In this document: one piece after another, positions 34,933 to 44,451 of the stretch
Layout of the letters: each line of letters starts with the position of its first letter
How positions within the stretch are numbered: the stretch's first letter is position 1
Assembly: GCA_963576725.1 (NCBI GenBank)
Contig: OY755242.1
Location: 3,966,093 to 4,030,092 of the forward strand
Reading direction: 5' to 3'
DNA from: Azorinus chamasolen
Taxonomy: Eukaryota > Mollusca > Bivalvia > Cardiida > Solecurtidae
DNA: 64,000 bases
Program-made: the position numbers and the translations under genes
The notes under the pieces: model-generated
What the model was told of the DNA's origin: nothing
Databases searched by the model: none
The model's input: only the letters and a program-made list of their open reading frames with translations

Positions 34933-35459
34933 AACTAGAGAGCAGGACTGGTTTCCATGCAATGAGTATTGATCCTGATATTCGCGTCGGCTATCCAGTC
35001 AGATTCACAGACATCCTCATGAATGTTGGCGGACGGTATAGCCCTACCACGGGACTGTTCACTGCTGCTACCAATGGAACCTATTTCTTTTCTGTCAACA
35101 TATGCATGTATAATCAGAAATGGTTCCAAGTAAAAATCGAAGCGGCCGGTTTGATGATCGCTACTGTATCCGCAATAGGCCATGATGGTGTTTGTTTGTC
35201 AGGGACCGGTCTAGCTGTTATGACTGCTGGACAGATTGCGAAAGTGACATGCACCAAATACGACGCAGGAGCCTTATTCGAGGACAATCGTAGACGCTCA
35301 AGCTTCTCAGGGACGCTCTTATACCCAGACCAGGGCACATATCTGAATTATACCCTACCCACCTCCTCTGTGGGACCTGTTGACAAGCGCCATCCTCTAC
35401 TGTTCACTGCACCACTGTGGGCTTATATCCTGATTTTGAAAAATAAAACCATTGCATAA
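34933..35459 (+). CDS. C1q-domain-containing protein 2, terminal coding exon
   Basis: Paralogue of the exon at 7367. The acceptor TTTTCATTTTCAG ends at 34932 and the exon opens in the same phase, reading LESRTGFHAMSIDPDI. C1q landmarks are kept: VGGRYSPTTGLFTAATNG, GTYFFSV, GQIAKV, FSGTLLYPD. The changes between copies are spread over the domain surface strands, and there is one extra serine near PTSSVGPVD. The C-terminal tail is again hydrophobic (LLFTAPLWAYILIL) followed by NKTIA. The start codon at 34962 is internal to the domain, so upstream exons are needed. An ATTAAA lies at about 35526. The intact frame in both copies argues that both are, or recently were, under selection. Confidence 0.85.
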
Positions 35460-35574
35460 ATGAAATGCGATTAAGTATATACATATTAAAAGCTGCTTCT
35501 GGTGTTTCAACTCTGTCGTGTCTTTATTAAAGAAAACAATAGATAAGGATACTCTTTTTCTGTAAAATGTTATT

Positions 35575-35830
35575 ACTTTGACCTATGCCCTCAAAGACAA
35601 CTTGACCGAACCTCTTGAATATATCTACTGGAAAAGAGCATTTATTAGAGAAAAGGAAAACTTTAGAACTGTGTAGTTCTAAAACGAGTGTGATGAATAG
35701 AGCATTTAACTTTACAGAAGAGTCAAAAGGTGTATGTATGAGAGAATGATTTAACAAATGTAGTGTGTGTTTCTTTCAAAAAAGTGTAAAGGCATCAACA
35801 CATGTATGGTTTTTTCATTTGTGGAAATCA
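35575..35830 (+). mobile_element. Degenerate family E-like element without palindrome, second copy
   Basis: Reads GAATATATCTACTGGAAAAG and AGAGAAAAGGAAAACTTTAG, then GAATAGAGCATTTAA, after which the palindrome is absent and the right part (ACAGAAGAGTCAAAAGG) continues. It partners 13440-13700 in the duplicated locus. Confidence 0.55.
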
Positions 35831-36059
35831 GAGATAGAGCAAACAGTTTTCAGGGTTTTTAAATAGCTTCTGAATTTATTAGCTTGTGTGCCCGATATTT
35901 TTACACATTTGATCGGCATTGAATCCATAACTTATTAGAAGTGTGCGTAAGGGAAATAACTCAATCGATTACCGTTACAATATTAAACAGAATAACGACC
36001 CTTTGTTGTCACACGCCACAAGCTAATAAATAATTAAATGCCACATGTGTGTTTACTAT

Positions 36060-36235
36060 GCAAATAATTTGGGTCTCTATGAGACGCCGAGTAACTCGGC
36101 GTCTCAATAGCCAGTAACTCGGCGTCTCAACAGGATCCATACTGTTTTGTTACTGTGATACAAAGATGAACAAAAATGAAACAAATGTTATATCGTAGCA
36201 GGCGACGAAGTTTGCAGACGATAAAATAAATGTTG
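36060..36235 (-). mobile_element. Family C element, copy 1 (reverse, rearranged core)
   Basis: The core has a tandem half: GAGACGCCGAGTAACTCGGC at 36081, then a second AGTAACTCGGCGTCTCAA at 36113. It is followed by GGATCCATACTGTTTTGTTA and a GTAGCAGGCGACGAAG-like outer part, which is the complement of the left half of the intact copies at 41402 and 52212. Confidence 0.65.
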
Positions 36236-36780
36236 CAGTTAAAGCGCTAAATAAAAGAGCAGTGTAAATGCATACGTGTCCTGTGAGCATAATTATAATC
36301 TGAAATCTCTCTTTTTAAACATGTGCATTATCGCAAGTCGAATGGTTCTGTTAAATTGAACAGTTTGCATTACTCTGGTTAATATATTTCTTTTTTCTAG
36401 ATAAAACTCTGACAGACACTTGCCAAACGGCCTTATTCTCGATGCAAGTGGCTCTCCTTTTTACATCAGGGTCCATGCTTATAAAACTTTTAGCTGAGTC
36501 TGATTTCGTTCTCAGGTTTTTGATTGGTCAGATTTGAGCCTCTGGCTCAAATCTGACCAATCAAAAGCTTGAGAACTCAAATCTGACCAATCAAAAGATT
36601 GAGAACGAAACTCAGACTCAACTAAAAGCTTTATAAGCATGGACCCTGGCAATCTACTGTCTAACATTGTCCCTTTGTGAACTTTCACATTTGGATCTGC
36701 AACAATTTTGACTACTTCCGATTCGAGCAAACGTTTGCGAAACCATTGATAAAGTGACAAACAACTCGGGTCTTGATCAC
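36225..36780 (+). repeat. Segmental duplication block 4, copy 2
   Basis: Partner of 14560-15000 with the simple, non-inverted form CATAATTATAATCTGAAATC at 36288. It contains the G-type inverted repeat at 36467-36649, which the partner lacks. Confidence 0.7.
36467..36649. repeat. Family G inverted repeat with internal duplication
   Basis: The outer ends CAGGGTCCATGCTTATAAA and TTTATAAGCATGGACCCTG match. The arms meet at GAGCCTCTGGCTC (about 36536-36548). The right arm carries a tandem duplicate of about 30 bp (TCAAATCTGACCAATCAAAA twice), giving unequal arms. Related sequences occur at 40690-40770 and 54804-54938. Confidence 0.85.
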
Positions 36781-37278
36781 AGAGTTAACCGGAGTCTCAT
36801 CTGAATCGAAACTAATTGAAAGATCTGGTCGTGGTTTTGAAAATAATGCAAGATAAATCAATGGTGATAACTGAGGTCGATGACATCTTCCACTGACAAA
36901 CGTTTGCACAGCTGAATAAAGGCTAAAAGCATGGCAAACAAAATGTGTGTTTTCTTTGACAAATTGTCTTGTCTGATTTAAGCAAGGAACAGTAAATCAA
37001 AATGTCCAGCTGTTCCTCTCATGCTGAAAACATACAGTCTATCAAATAAATAAAGTGATTCCCTTATATCCGTCTGTGAAAAATATATTTGATCAAATTT
37101 TGATTTAGTACAATTTTGACTGAATTCGAATCGATCAAACTATTGACTTAATGTCAAACAGAGTAACTAGGCGTCGTATCTGGATCTTAACTGTTTGCGA
37201 ATCCTGTTGCAGCAGTGAGATAGGATTAACAGAACTCTGATCTGTTACAATTTTACATACCTTCTATTCAAACATACT
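36781..37278. other. Diverged family C-like fragments
   Basis: Holds partial C-type arms (for example GTGACAAACAACTCGGGTC at about 36748, and TAACTAGGCGTCGTATCTGG at about 37164) separated by unassigned AT-rich sequence. Confidence 0.4.
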
Positions 37279-37540
37279 TTTAAACCTTTCCCTGGTGAAT
37301 ATTCATATAGGAAATAATGACGTCATGAATATTAATAAGATTATTTTTATAATAGCTTATGAACACATGACAGTTTGGCTCAAGAAGAAGCTGTAGAATC
37401 AAATATATATTACACCAGACAGATGTCTCTATAAGCAAACAGAGCAGACCCTGATCAGACGGCTCCTATAAGAGCCGTCTGATCTGGGTCTACTCTGTTT
37501 GTAGATGCGTCAAATGCTGTTGCATAAGGGAAATGGTTCA
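37279..37540 (+). mobile_element. Family A palindrome-cored MITE, copy 1
   Basis: The left end is TTTAAACCTTTCCCTGGTGA, with a GAATATTCAT palindrome next to it and a GACGTCATGAATATTAAT box. The core at 37435-37502 reads AAACAGAGCAGACCCTGATC through GGCTCCTATAAGAGCC to the complementary arm. The right end is AAGGGAAATGGTTCATAA, so the TTAA has decayed. Confidence 0.75.
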
Positions 37541-38019
37541 TAAACTATTGACAGATGGTGAAACAGATGAGACGCCGAGTTTCATCTGGATTGAAGGTGT
37601 TTGAAAATATTACTGGACAATACTGGTAGTCCATTCTCTTTCGACATGAGGAGTTGAATACGCTGCCTTTGTTTTGTACCTTCCCACCAGGGGACCTTTT
37701 TCCGGAACATGTCAGTTTCAGGACACTCCCTGCAAAATGGCTGTTACATCGTTTGATTTGAAACGTGACTGTGAAAGTAGAATTAAAAACAAAACTGAAA
37801 TATTCTCTCTCTTGTTTATTTACTGGTGCACTGGTGATATACTATTAGCACTTAACAATTAATTACCAGTAAAGCGTATCACACACAACAACTAACCAAG
37901 TGGTGACATGAAGCACCACTAATCACATGTTTGACATGACACATAGCATCTAATCCGGATCCAGTGCGTTTGACATTTGGTATAACAGGTGTTTGACAAC
38001 TATAGTCATGCTTATGATT

Positions 38020-38115
38020 CACATTTGCTGACTGTCATTTCCAAACAGCTTGGATGCAGATGAGACGCTGAGTTACTCGGCGTCTCATCCGGATCCCAAC
38101 TGTTTGACACTCTGT
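38020..38115 (+). mobile_element. Family C core, solo
   Basis: The palindrome AACAGCTTGGATGCAGATGA to GTCTCATCCGGATCCCAACT with centre GAGTTACTC. The outer parts of family C are not preserved. Confidence 0.65.
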
Positions 38116-38150
38116 CAATTGTTTCTCAAGTACTTGATCAAGCCGGAAAT

Positions 38151-38357
38151 ACAGTACAACCTCTCTACAACGGACGTTCAATTTGGTATAAATATATTTC
38201 TTGGAGACAGATGGCAGGTTAATGCAGGGTGAAAGTCATACAGAAAGTTCCTCCGGGAGCTTTCTGCAGGACTTTCATCCTGCATTAAGCAGCCACCTGC
38301 CTAAAAGTGTCTAAATTCTTCTCTATTAGAAATCTCGTTCAGAGAGGTTTACTGTAA
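38151..38357 (+). mobile_element. Family B palindrome-cored MITE, copy 1 (pogo-like ends)
   Basis: Ends are CAGTACAACCTCTCTACAAC and AGAGAGGTTTACTGTA (diverged). The core runs TTAATGCAGGGTGAAAGTCA to CTTTCATCCTGCATTAAGC with centre GTTCCTCCGGGAGC. A TA flank fits Tc1/mariner-type insertion. Confidence 0.75.
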
Positions 38358-38539
38358 AATTCAAATTTGAGGAGACATACTTTTCACAGTCGGATATAGG
38401 TGAAAAAAGTGTGTTGCGATTAAAAGTGTTTATTTAAAATTGAGTATTCACCAACAACATTGCCATTTTTAATGATGTGCTTGGATGCACAATATTCTTT
38501 ATGAAACAAAATCGACGTAAATGTTATATTAATTATCAG

Positions 38540-38720
38540 TCAACCCCTATAGGAGCCGTCTGATCAGGATCTGCTCTGATTTCTAAAGGAATTTGAAAAT
38601 TATGTTTCTTTTTTTTCTAACATGGCCACCTTTCATGTTTTGTTGTAGCTATTTTATCCATGAATATTCAGTAGGTATCGAAACTCCGTTCAAAACTTCG
38701 GTTGTTTCATATCTAACCCT
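38540..38720. mobile_element. Family A fragment (reverse)
   Basis: GGAGCCGTCTGATCAGGATC at about 38552 and CATGAATATTCAGTAGGTAT at about 38660 are pieces of family A in reverse order. The left half of the palindrome is missing. Confidence 0.5.
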
Positions 38721-39076
38721 TAACCTGTTCAATCTGACTTGAGCTGCATATGGAGAGCTTAATGAAAACCCTGTTTTAACTGCATTATGTTATATCTGCG
38801 GGGACTTTGCAAAGTGTCTTCTTTTGTTCTGAAATCAATATGTTCTTCAATTTCTTTTCGCATTAACGGTTAGATTGTTAAGCAGTTTGGATCCTAAAGG
38901 CATCACTGTTTTTGTCCAAGCCAAACAAAAACCTTGATAAAGAGTCCATATAAGAATTAAGGAGAGGAAGATTCATTACGTGATCAGTTAATATATAAAT
39001 ATTCATTAAGGTAAGGGTTGATACCGATGTGTTCACTACACTCCTCAAAGTGTTATAAATGATGGAAGGAAAAGCT

Positions 39077-39286
39077 ATACAGTAAAGCCTCTCTTAACCG
39101 GAAGTTAAATTTAGTATAAATATCGGTCTTGGGGACAGGTGACAGCTTAATGCAGGGTGGAAGTCATGCAGAAAGCTCCTAGAGGAGCTTTCTGCATGAC
39201 TTTCACCCTGCATTAAGCAGTCACCTGCCTAGAATATATAAACTCTTCTCTACTAGAATTCCGGTTAAGAGAGGTTTTACTGTATA
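39077..39286 (+). mobile_element. Family B MITE, copy 2 (near intact)
   Basis: Ends TACAGTAAAGCCTCTCTTAA and GAGAGGTTTTACTGTA. The core spans about 39136-39229: CAGGTGACAGCTTAATGCAG and its partner CTGCATTAAGCAGTCACCTG, centre GCTCCTAGAGGAGC. One conserved A/T asymmetry sits in the outer arm (GACAGCTT against GACTGCTT). The termini resemble pogo/Tigger ends. Confidence 0.85.
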
Positions 39287-39302
39287 CAGTACTGTACAGT
39301 TA

Positions 39303-39505
39303 CTGTATACAGTAAAACCGGCCACTAAATTACATCAAGTTTTTTGTGTTAAAGACATGTGTCTGCTTAAAGTAAGGTGAAAGTAAAACAGAACGCTCCT
39401 ATAGGATAGTTCTGTTTTACTTTCACCTTGCTTTAAGCAGCCACTTGCCCTGAATACAAACTAATTAATACAATTTAGTTGCCGTTATAGAGAGCTTTTA
39501 CTGTA
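39303..39505 (+). mobile_element. Family B2 MITE, copy 1
   Basis: Starts TACAGTAAAACCGGCCACTA and ends GCCGTTATAGAGAGC then TTTTACTGTA. The core TAAAACAGAACGCTCCTATA pairs with GTTCTGTTTTACTTTCACC. The centre on the right has lost symmetry (GGATAG). It lies 16 bp from copy 2 of family B and is separated by a CTGTATACAGT stretch. Confidence 0.8.
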
Positions 39506-39574
39506 ACTACCAAAACATATTTTTATCAACTATTTGCTCCTTGTCGGCGAATTCGTGATAACCTTTATAATAAA

Positions 39575-39665
39575 TAGGATCTAAATGAGACGCCGAGTAG
39601 CTCGGTGTGTAATTACTCGGCGTGTAACTACTCGGCGTGTAACAAGGGTCCAAAATGTTTAACGC
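39575..39665 (+). mobile_element. Family C core with amplified centre
   Basis: ATGAGACGCCGAGTAGCTCG is followed by two more ACTCGGCGTGTAACT-like units. One palindrome half has been repeated three times, and the outer arm continues as GGGTCCAAAATGTTT. Confidence 0.65.
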
Positions 39666-39679
39666 CCTGCTTGTATGTT

Positions 39680-39905
39680 TTAACCCTTTACTCCATGAAT
39701 ATTCATGAAAGAAATAACGACGTCATGAATACTAATTAGATTCAGTTTCATAATGACATATGAACACTTGAACGTTTGGGCATAGCAGACATTTTAGAGT
39801 CACGTCTATATTGTATTATAAACAAACAGAGCAGTTCCTGATTTTATCTAGGTCTACTCTGTTTGCAGAAACGTAGAATGGTGTATTTATTGAGTAACGG
39901 ATTAA
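39680..39905 (+). mobile_element. Family A MITE, copy 2 (centre deleted)
   Basis: TTAA at 39680-39683 followed by CCCTTTACTCCATGAATATT, and TTAA at 39902-39905 preceded by GAGTAACGGA. The core keeps AAACAGAGCAG and CTACTCTGTTTG, but the GGCTCC centre is gone (GTTCCTGATTTTATCTAGG remains). Confidence 0.8.
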
Positions 39906-39937
39906 GATAGATAGAAGCTGAAAATGACTGACGATTG

Positions 39938-40378
39938 TAGCGGACGCCAGTGATTTACAACAGACAATTACTTAGCGTGCAAAGAGTTCAACTACGTTTG
40001 TAGCGGACGCCAGTGATTTACAACAGACAATTACTTAGCGTGCAAAGAGTTCAACTACGTTTGTAGCGGACGCCAGTGATTTACAACAGACAATTACTTA
40101 GCGTGCAAAGAGTTGAACTACGTTTGTAGCGGACGCCAGTGATTTACAACAGACAATTACTTAGCGTGCAAAGAGTTCAACTACGTTTGTAGCGGACGCC
40201 AGTGATTTACAACAGACAATTACTTAGCGTGCAAAGAGTTCAACTACGTTTGTAGCGGACGCCAGTGATTTACAACAGACACTTACTTAGCGTGCAAAGA
40301 GTTGAACTACGTTTGTAGCGGACGCCAGTGATTTACAACAGACAATTACTTAGCGTGCAAAGAGTTCAACTACGTTTC
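39938..40378 (+). repeat. Minisatellite, seven copies of 63 bp
   Basis: TAGCGGACGCCAGTGATTTA recurs at 39938, 40001, 40064, 40127, 40190, 40253 and 40316 with almost no variation (TTCAAC/TTGAAC; CAATTAC/CACTTAC). The array starts about 30 bp beyond the right end of the family A copy at 39680. Confidence 0.95.
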
Positions 40379-41400
40379 AGATTGACGTTAGTTTGATAAA
40401 AATCTCAGAAATGGAGAAAATACTTTCAAATTATATTTTGTAATTTACGAGTCATCTAGGCCGCTCGAACATAAAACGAAAACCAATTACTCACGTTAAA
40501 ACGCATTTTTCTTTTTAATGATATACATGTATATGTTTATGCAAAGAATGGCCCTTTAATTTTACATTTAGCACACTGAATAAAACTTAGTTGAGAGCAG
40601 TTATCGTCTAGATCCCTTCACAAATAGGATTTAGTGTTTCGGTTTGTTTTTGAAAATACGATCAGAGTATCTAACAGTTTGGATCCTGGTTCCGAGGTTA
40701 TAAAACGTTTTGCTTGAATCTGAGATTATTCTCACGCATCTGATTAGTCAGATTTTGAACATGCTCTGAACCATCTGTACAGGTCTGATCTGTTTGCTAA
40801 TGGTATTTGAAAAATCTGTTTCTCTACTTTCTAAAATGGCTACAATGTTCCACCTTTGATATTTCATTATTATAACTACTTTGTCCATGAATATGCAGTA
40901 TGTATTTCAAATTTGGAATAAATATAGACCAGCGAAAGGGTAAACGTTTCATTACTATTCTATTGCCGAGGTGACCTATAGAAATGAATGTGAGAAACAA
41001 TCCGATCCTAATCGGAGGGTCTTTAACGTTTGCATATATTCCCATGTAAGGACATTATGCCTTAATCGGTTAAAGTGTCTAAACAAGTGTCCATATGCTT
41101 TTTCTTCCTTCTTCCTACATGTTTAAGTATAAACACATTTACTAACCCTTAACCTTGTGGAAATTATATCTCAGCTCAAATTTAGATAGGTTCAATTCTG
41201 AGTACTTCCAATTCGATTGTGATTTTGAGAAACTATTGACTGGTTGTCAAACAGCTTGTGTCCTCATTAGACTCCCAGATACCCGGCGTCTCATCTGAAT
41301 TCAAGGTTTTTGCAAATGCGGACCGGATCGCAGATATCGGGTCGAGGTTCAAGGACGTATAAGAAAACGGATATACCAACACTTTCTTTCTGATGACATA
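40379..41400. other. Diverged palindromic-element debris
   Basis: Includes a family G half (CCGAGGTTATAAAACG at about 40692), a family A reverse fragment (CCATGAATATGCAGTATG at about 40883) and a C-type arm (CGGCGTCTCATCTGAATTC at about 41284). No gene is recognised. Confidence 0.45.
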
Positions 41401-41401
41401 T

Positions 41402-41617
41402 TTAACCCTTTCGCTGCCAAACTCTGTCGTCTGCTAACTTTGTCGTCTTCTACAAATTTTCATTTTTTTTATTTTCTTCATTTTTATTTCAAAACATAGT
41501 AACAGTAACAAACAGTTTGGATCCTGATGAGACGCCGAGTTACTCGGCGTCTCATCTGGATCCAACCTGTTTGCATGGGATATCATAAACCCGTCATTGT
41601 GGCACGGAAAAGGTTAA
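41402..41617 (+). mobile_element. Family C MITE, copy (full, TTAA ends)
   Basis: TTAA at 41402-41405 with CCCTTTCGCTGCCAAACTC, and TTAA at 41614-41617. The core is AACAGTTTGGATCCTGATGA, then GACGCCGAGTTACTCGGCG, then TCTCATCTGGATCCAACCTG. The left outer half holds two GTCGTCT boxes and a T-rich stretch. Confidence 0.85.
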
Positions 41618-41639
41618 TCTGTTTATACCGTTATTTCAA

Positions 41640-41775
41640 TGTTTATTAAAAACTGCCTATAGCGAATGAATAGATATAAGTTGCCTGTAAGGGTAGGTGG
41701 TAGCTTAATGCAAGACGAAAGTAGCGCAGAAAGCTCATAAAGAAACGTTCTGTGTACCATTCGCCCTGCAGTAGT
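41640..41775 (+). mobile_element. Family B MITE remnant feeding into tandem array
   Basis: GGTGGTAGCTTAATGCAAGA, GCAGAAAGCTCATAAAG and TTCTGTGTACCATTCGCCCTG are the left arm and the start of the right arm of family B. At the point where intact copies continue into the CATTAAGC end of the arm, the 23 bp array begins instead. Confidence 0.7.
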
Positions 41776-42978
41776 AGTAACATTGGCCCTGCAGTAGTAG
41801 TAGCATTGGCCCTGCAGTAGTAGTAACATAAGCCCTGTAGTAGTAGTAACACTCGCCCTGCAGTAGTAGTAACATTGGCCCTGCAGTAGTAGTAGCAGGG
41901 CCTAGGCCCTGCAGTAGTAGTAACATTCGCCCTGTTGTAGTAGTAGTAACATTGGCCCCGCAGTAGTAGTAACATTGGCCCTGCAGTAGTAGTAACATTG
42001 GCCCTGCAGTAGTAGTAACATTGGCCGTGTAGTAGTAGTAACATTGGCCCTGCAGTAGTTGTAATATTCGCTCTGTAGTAGTAGTAACATTGGCCCTGCA
42101 GTAGTAGTAACATTGGCCATGCAGTAGTAGTAACATTGGCCCTGTAGTAGTAGTAACATTGGCCCTGCAGTAGTAGTAATATTCGCTCTGTAGTAGTATT
42201 AACATTGGCCCTGCAGTAGTAGTAATATTGGCCCTGCAGTAGTAGTAACATTGGCCCTGCAGTAGTAGTAACATTGGCCGTGTAGTAGTAGTAACATTGG
42301 CCCTGCAGTAGTAGTAATATTCGCTCTGTAGTAGTATTAACATTGGCCCTGCAGTAGTAGTAACATTGGTCCTGCAGTAGTAGTAACATTGGCCCTGTAG
42401 TAGTAGTAACATTCGCCATGTAGTAGTAGTAACATTGGCCCTGTAGTAGTATTTACATTGGCCCTGCAGTAGTAGTAACATTGGCCCTGCAGTAGTAGTA
42501 ACATTCGCCCTGCAGTAGTAGTAACATTCGCCCTGTAGTAGTAGTAACATTCGCCATGTAGTAGTAGTAACATTGGCCCTGCAGTAGTATTAACATTGGC
42601 CCTGCAGTAGTAGTAACATTGGCCCTGTAGTAGTAGTAACATTCGCCATGTAGTAGTAGTAACTTTGACCCTGTAGTAGTATTTACATTGGCCCTGCAGT
42701 AGTAGTAACATTCGCCCTGCAGTAGTAGTAATATTCGCTCTGTAGCAGTATTAACATTGGCCCTGCAGTAGTATTTACATTGGCCCTGCAGTAGTAGTAA
42801 CATTGGCCCTGCAGTAGTAGTAACATTCGCCCTGCAGTAGTAGTAACATTCGCCCTGTAGTAGTAGTAACATTCGCCCTGTAGTAGTCGTAACATTGACC
42901 CTGCAGTAGTAGTAACATTGGCCCTGCAGTAGTAGTAACATTCGCCCTGTAGTAGTAGTAACATTCGCCCTGCAGTAG
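41760..42978 (+). repeat. Minisatellite of 23 bp units, about 50 copies
   Basis: The unit is CCCTGCAGTAGTAGTAAC plus ATTGG or ATTCG, with sporadic substitutions (GCAG/GTAG, TAACA/TAATA/TTAACA). Because 23 is not a multiple of three, the array is open in several reverse frames up to 271 codons, giving repeated LLLLQGQCYYYCRANVTTT peptides. All frames are equally open, which indicates a repeat and not a gene. It begins inside the right arm of a family B element. Confidence 0.95.
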
Positions 42979-42990
42979 GCTAATGTTTGT

Positions 42991-43214
42991 CTTAGTCCTT
43001 TGCTCCATGAATACGCCTTTCTACACATTTGCAAAATGAGTAAAACCAGATCAGACGGCTCCTATAGGAGCCGTTTGACCATGGACTGCTATGTTTGCTA
43101 ATAAAATAATATACAACTGATTCTATAGTTTCTATATTGGCCAAAACATCCTTCTTTCGTGTCATTATAAATATTCATCTAATTAATATTAATGATGTCA
43201 TTTCTTTCATGAAT
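42991..43214 (-). mobile_element. Family A MITE, copy 3 (reverse)
   Basis: Starts CCTTTGCTCCATGAATACGC, has core CCAGATCAGACGGCTCCTAT and GGAGCCGTTTGACCATGGAC, and ends TTTCTTTCATGAATATTCAT. Terminal TTAA sites are decayed. Confidence 0.7.
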
Positions 43215-43427
43215 ATTCATGACTTTACAGAACTTCACTTATTGTTTATGGTGTCTGTATAGACATGTACTACTGTTGTTTCTTTGAACTCTATATTTTG
43301 TACAAGTCTTATTCCAGTCTGAAGTGTGAGTGCTAGTGTGCAGCTTTTGAAAGTAGTGAAGCAAGTATGCCATCCTTAGATCAAAAGATTCATTTCGGAG
43401 CTTCCTGGTCGCATTTCCTTTTGTCTT

Positions 43428-43812
43428 CATCCTTTACTTCGTAATTATTCATGTAAGAAATAAATATATTGTGAATATTAATTAGATGATACCTGTGGTT
43501 GTATTATGGCGTAAAGTGTATATAAGGGCAGACACTGTGATCATACAGTAAAATCCCGCTAATGCGACCACCTAAAAGAGGTATAACTCCGGGTGCTAGG
43601 TGCAGGTGGTAGCTTAATGCAGTACAAAAGCAATGCAGAAAGCTCCTAGAGGAGCTTTCTGCATTACTTTTGTCCTGCATTAAGCAACCACCTGCTTATG
43701 TTTATTCATTAAATGGTCGCATTAGCGGGGTTTTACTGTATCTATACCATACGATAAGCAAACAAAGCAGACACGGACCAGGAACCGTCTGACCTCGGTT
43801 AAATTGGTTGCA
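43428..43812 (+). mobile_element. Family A MITE, copy 4, interrupted by family B3
   Basis: The left part (43428-43543, ATTATTCATGTAAGAAATAA and on) and right part (43741-43812, TCTATACCATACGATAAGCA through GGACCAGGAACCGTCTGACC) join into a normal family A sequence once the B3 insert is removed. Compare CATATCTATATCACTTCATA at 54311. Confidence 0.8.
43544..43740 (+). mobile_element. Family B3 MITE nested in family A
   Basis: TA at 43544-43545 and at 43739-43740. Termini CAGTAAAATCCCGCTAATGC and GCATTAGCGGGGTTTTACTG. The core TTTCTGCATTACTTTTGTCC with CCTAGAGGAG centre is flanked by AGGTGGTAGCTTAATGCAG and its partner. The TA duplication and pogo-like CAGT ends support Tc1/mariner-type mobilisation. 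Confidence 0.9.
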
Positions 43813-44049
43813 AACGCTTCTAATTCGAGCACAAAATAGGTACATTAATATTTGTTTTACAAGCTGGAGGTGACTTAATGCAGGGCGATAGTTGTTCAGG
43901 CAGCTATCCATGGGACATGTCCAGATCACGTGTGTCCCGAACTAACCCTTTCCTCATATAAACGCTTTTCAAGTCTTTGCAAACAGAGTAGGTCCAAATA
44001 AGACGGTTCCATTAGTAGCCGTCTAGCCTCAGTCTTCTCTGGTTGCTTA

Positions 44050-44301
44050 TTAACCCTTCGCTTGCTATTCACGTCAATATACCTACCTGTAAATAGTGAA
44101 GACCCAGATGAGACAGCTCCTGCAGGAGCTGTCTCATCAGAGTCTGCACTATTTACAAGTTGATTGTGCAAACAGTGCACTCCACAGCAGTGATTGCACA
44201 GCGAAATACTTGTACACAGTGAAGATATATATAATTATACAACAGGGCATGGGTAAAGAAGGAGAGAGATGTATTTTAAAATTCAGCAAGCGAAGGGTTA
44301 A
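44050..44301 (-). mobile_element. Family D MITE, copy 2 (intact)
   Basis: TTAA at 44050-44053 and 44298-44301. Ends CCCTTCGCTTGCT and AGCAAGCGAAGGG. The core TGTAAATAGTGAAGACCCAG, AGCTCCTGCAGGAGCT, and AGTCTGCACTATTTACA. The second duplication unit has an empty, slightly mutated site (TGAA at 46502-46505). Confidence 0.95.
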
Positions 44302-44451
44302 ATTATGATAGATTTGAATGTACATGTCCTCCCAATACCAAACAATCCTATGTTTCTATGCCAGTATAAAGATCCGGCTAATAAGTATTGGTGCTGCCAT
44401 TATATCTTACAATGAATAATCAACATGGACAGGGCTAAGCGACCAGTTGCT

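Noticed and set aside
41646..42964. Long reverse open frames (up to 271 codons) rich in LLLLQGQCYYYCRANVTTT
   Set aside because: They are produced by the 23 bp array, are open in several frames at once, and have no start context or splice support.
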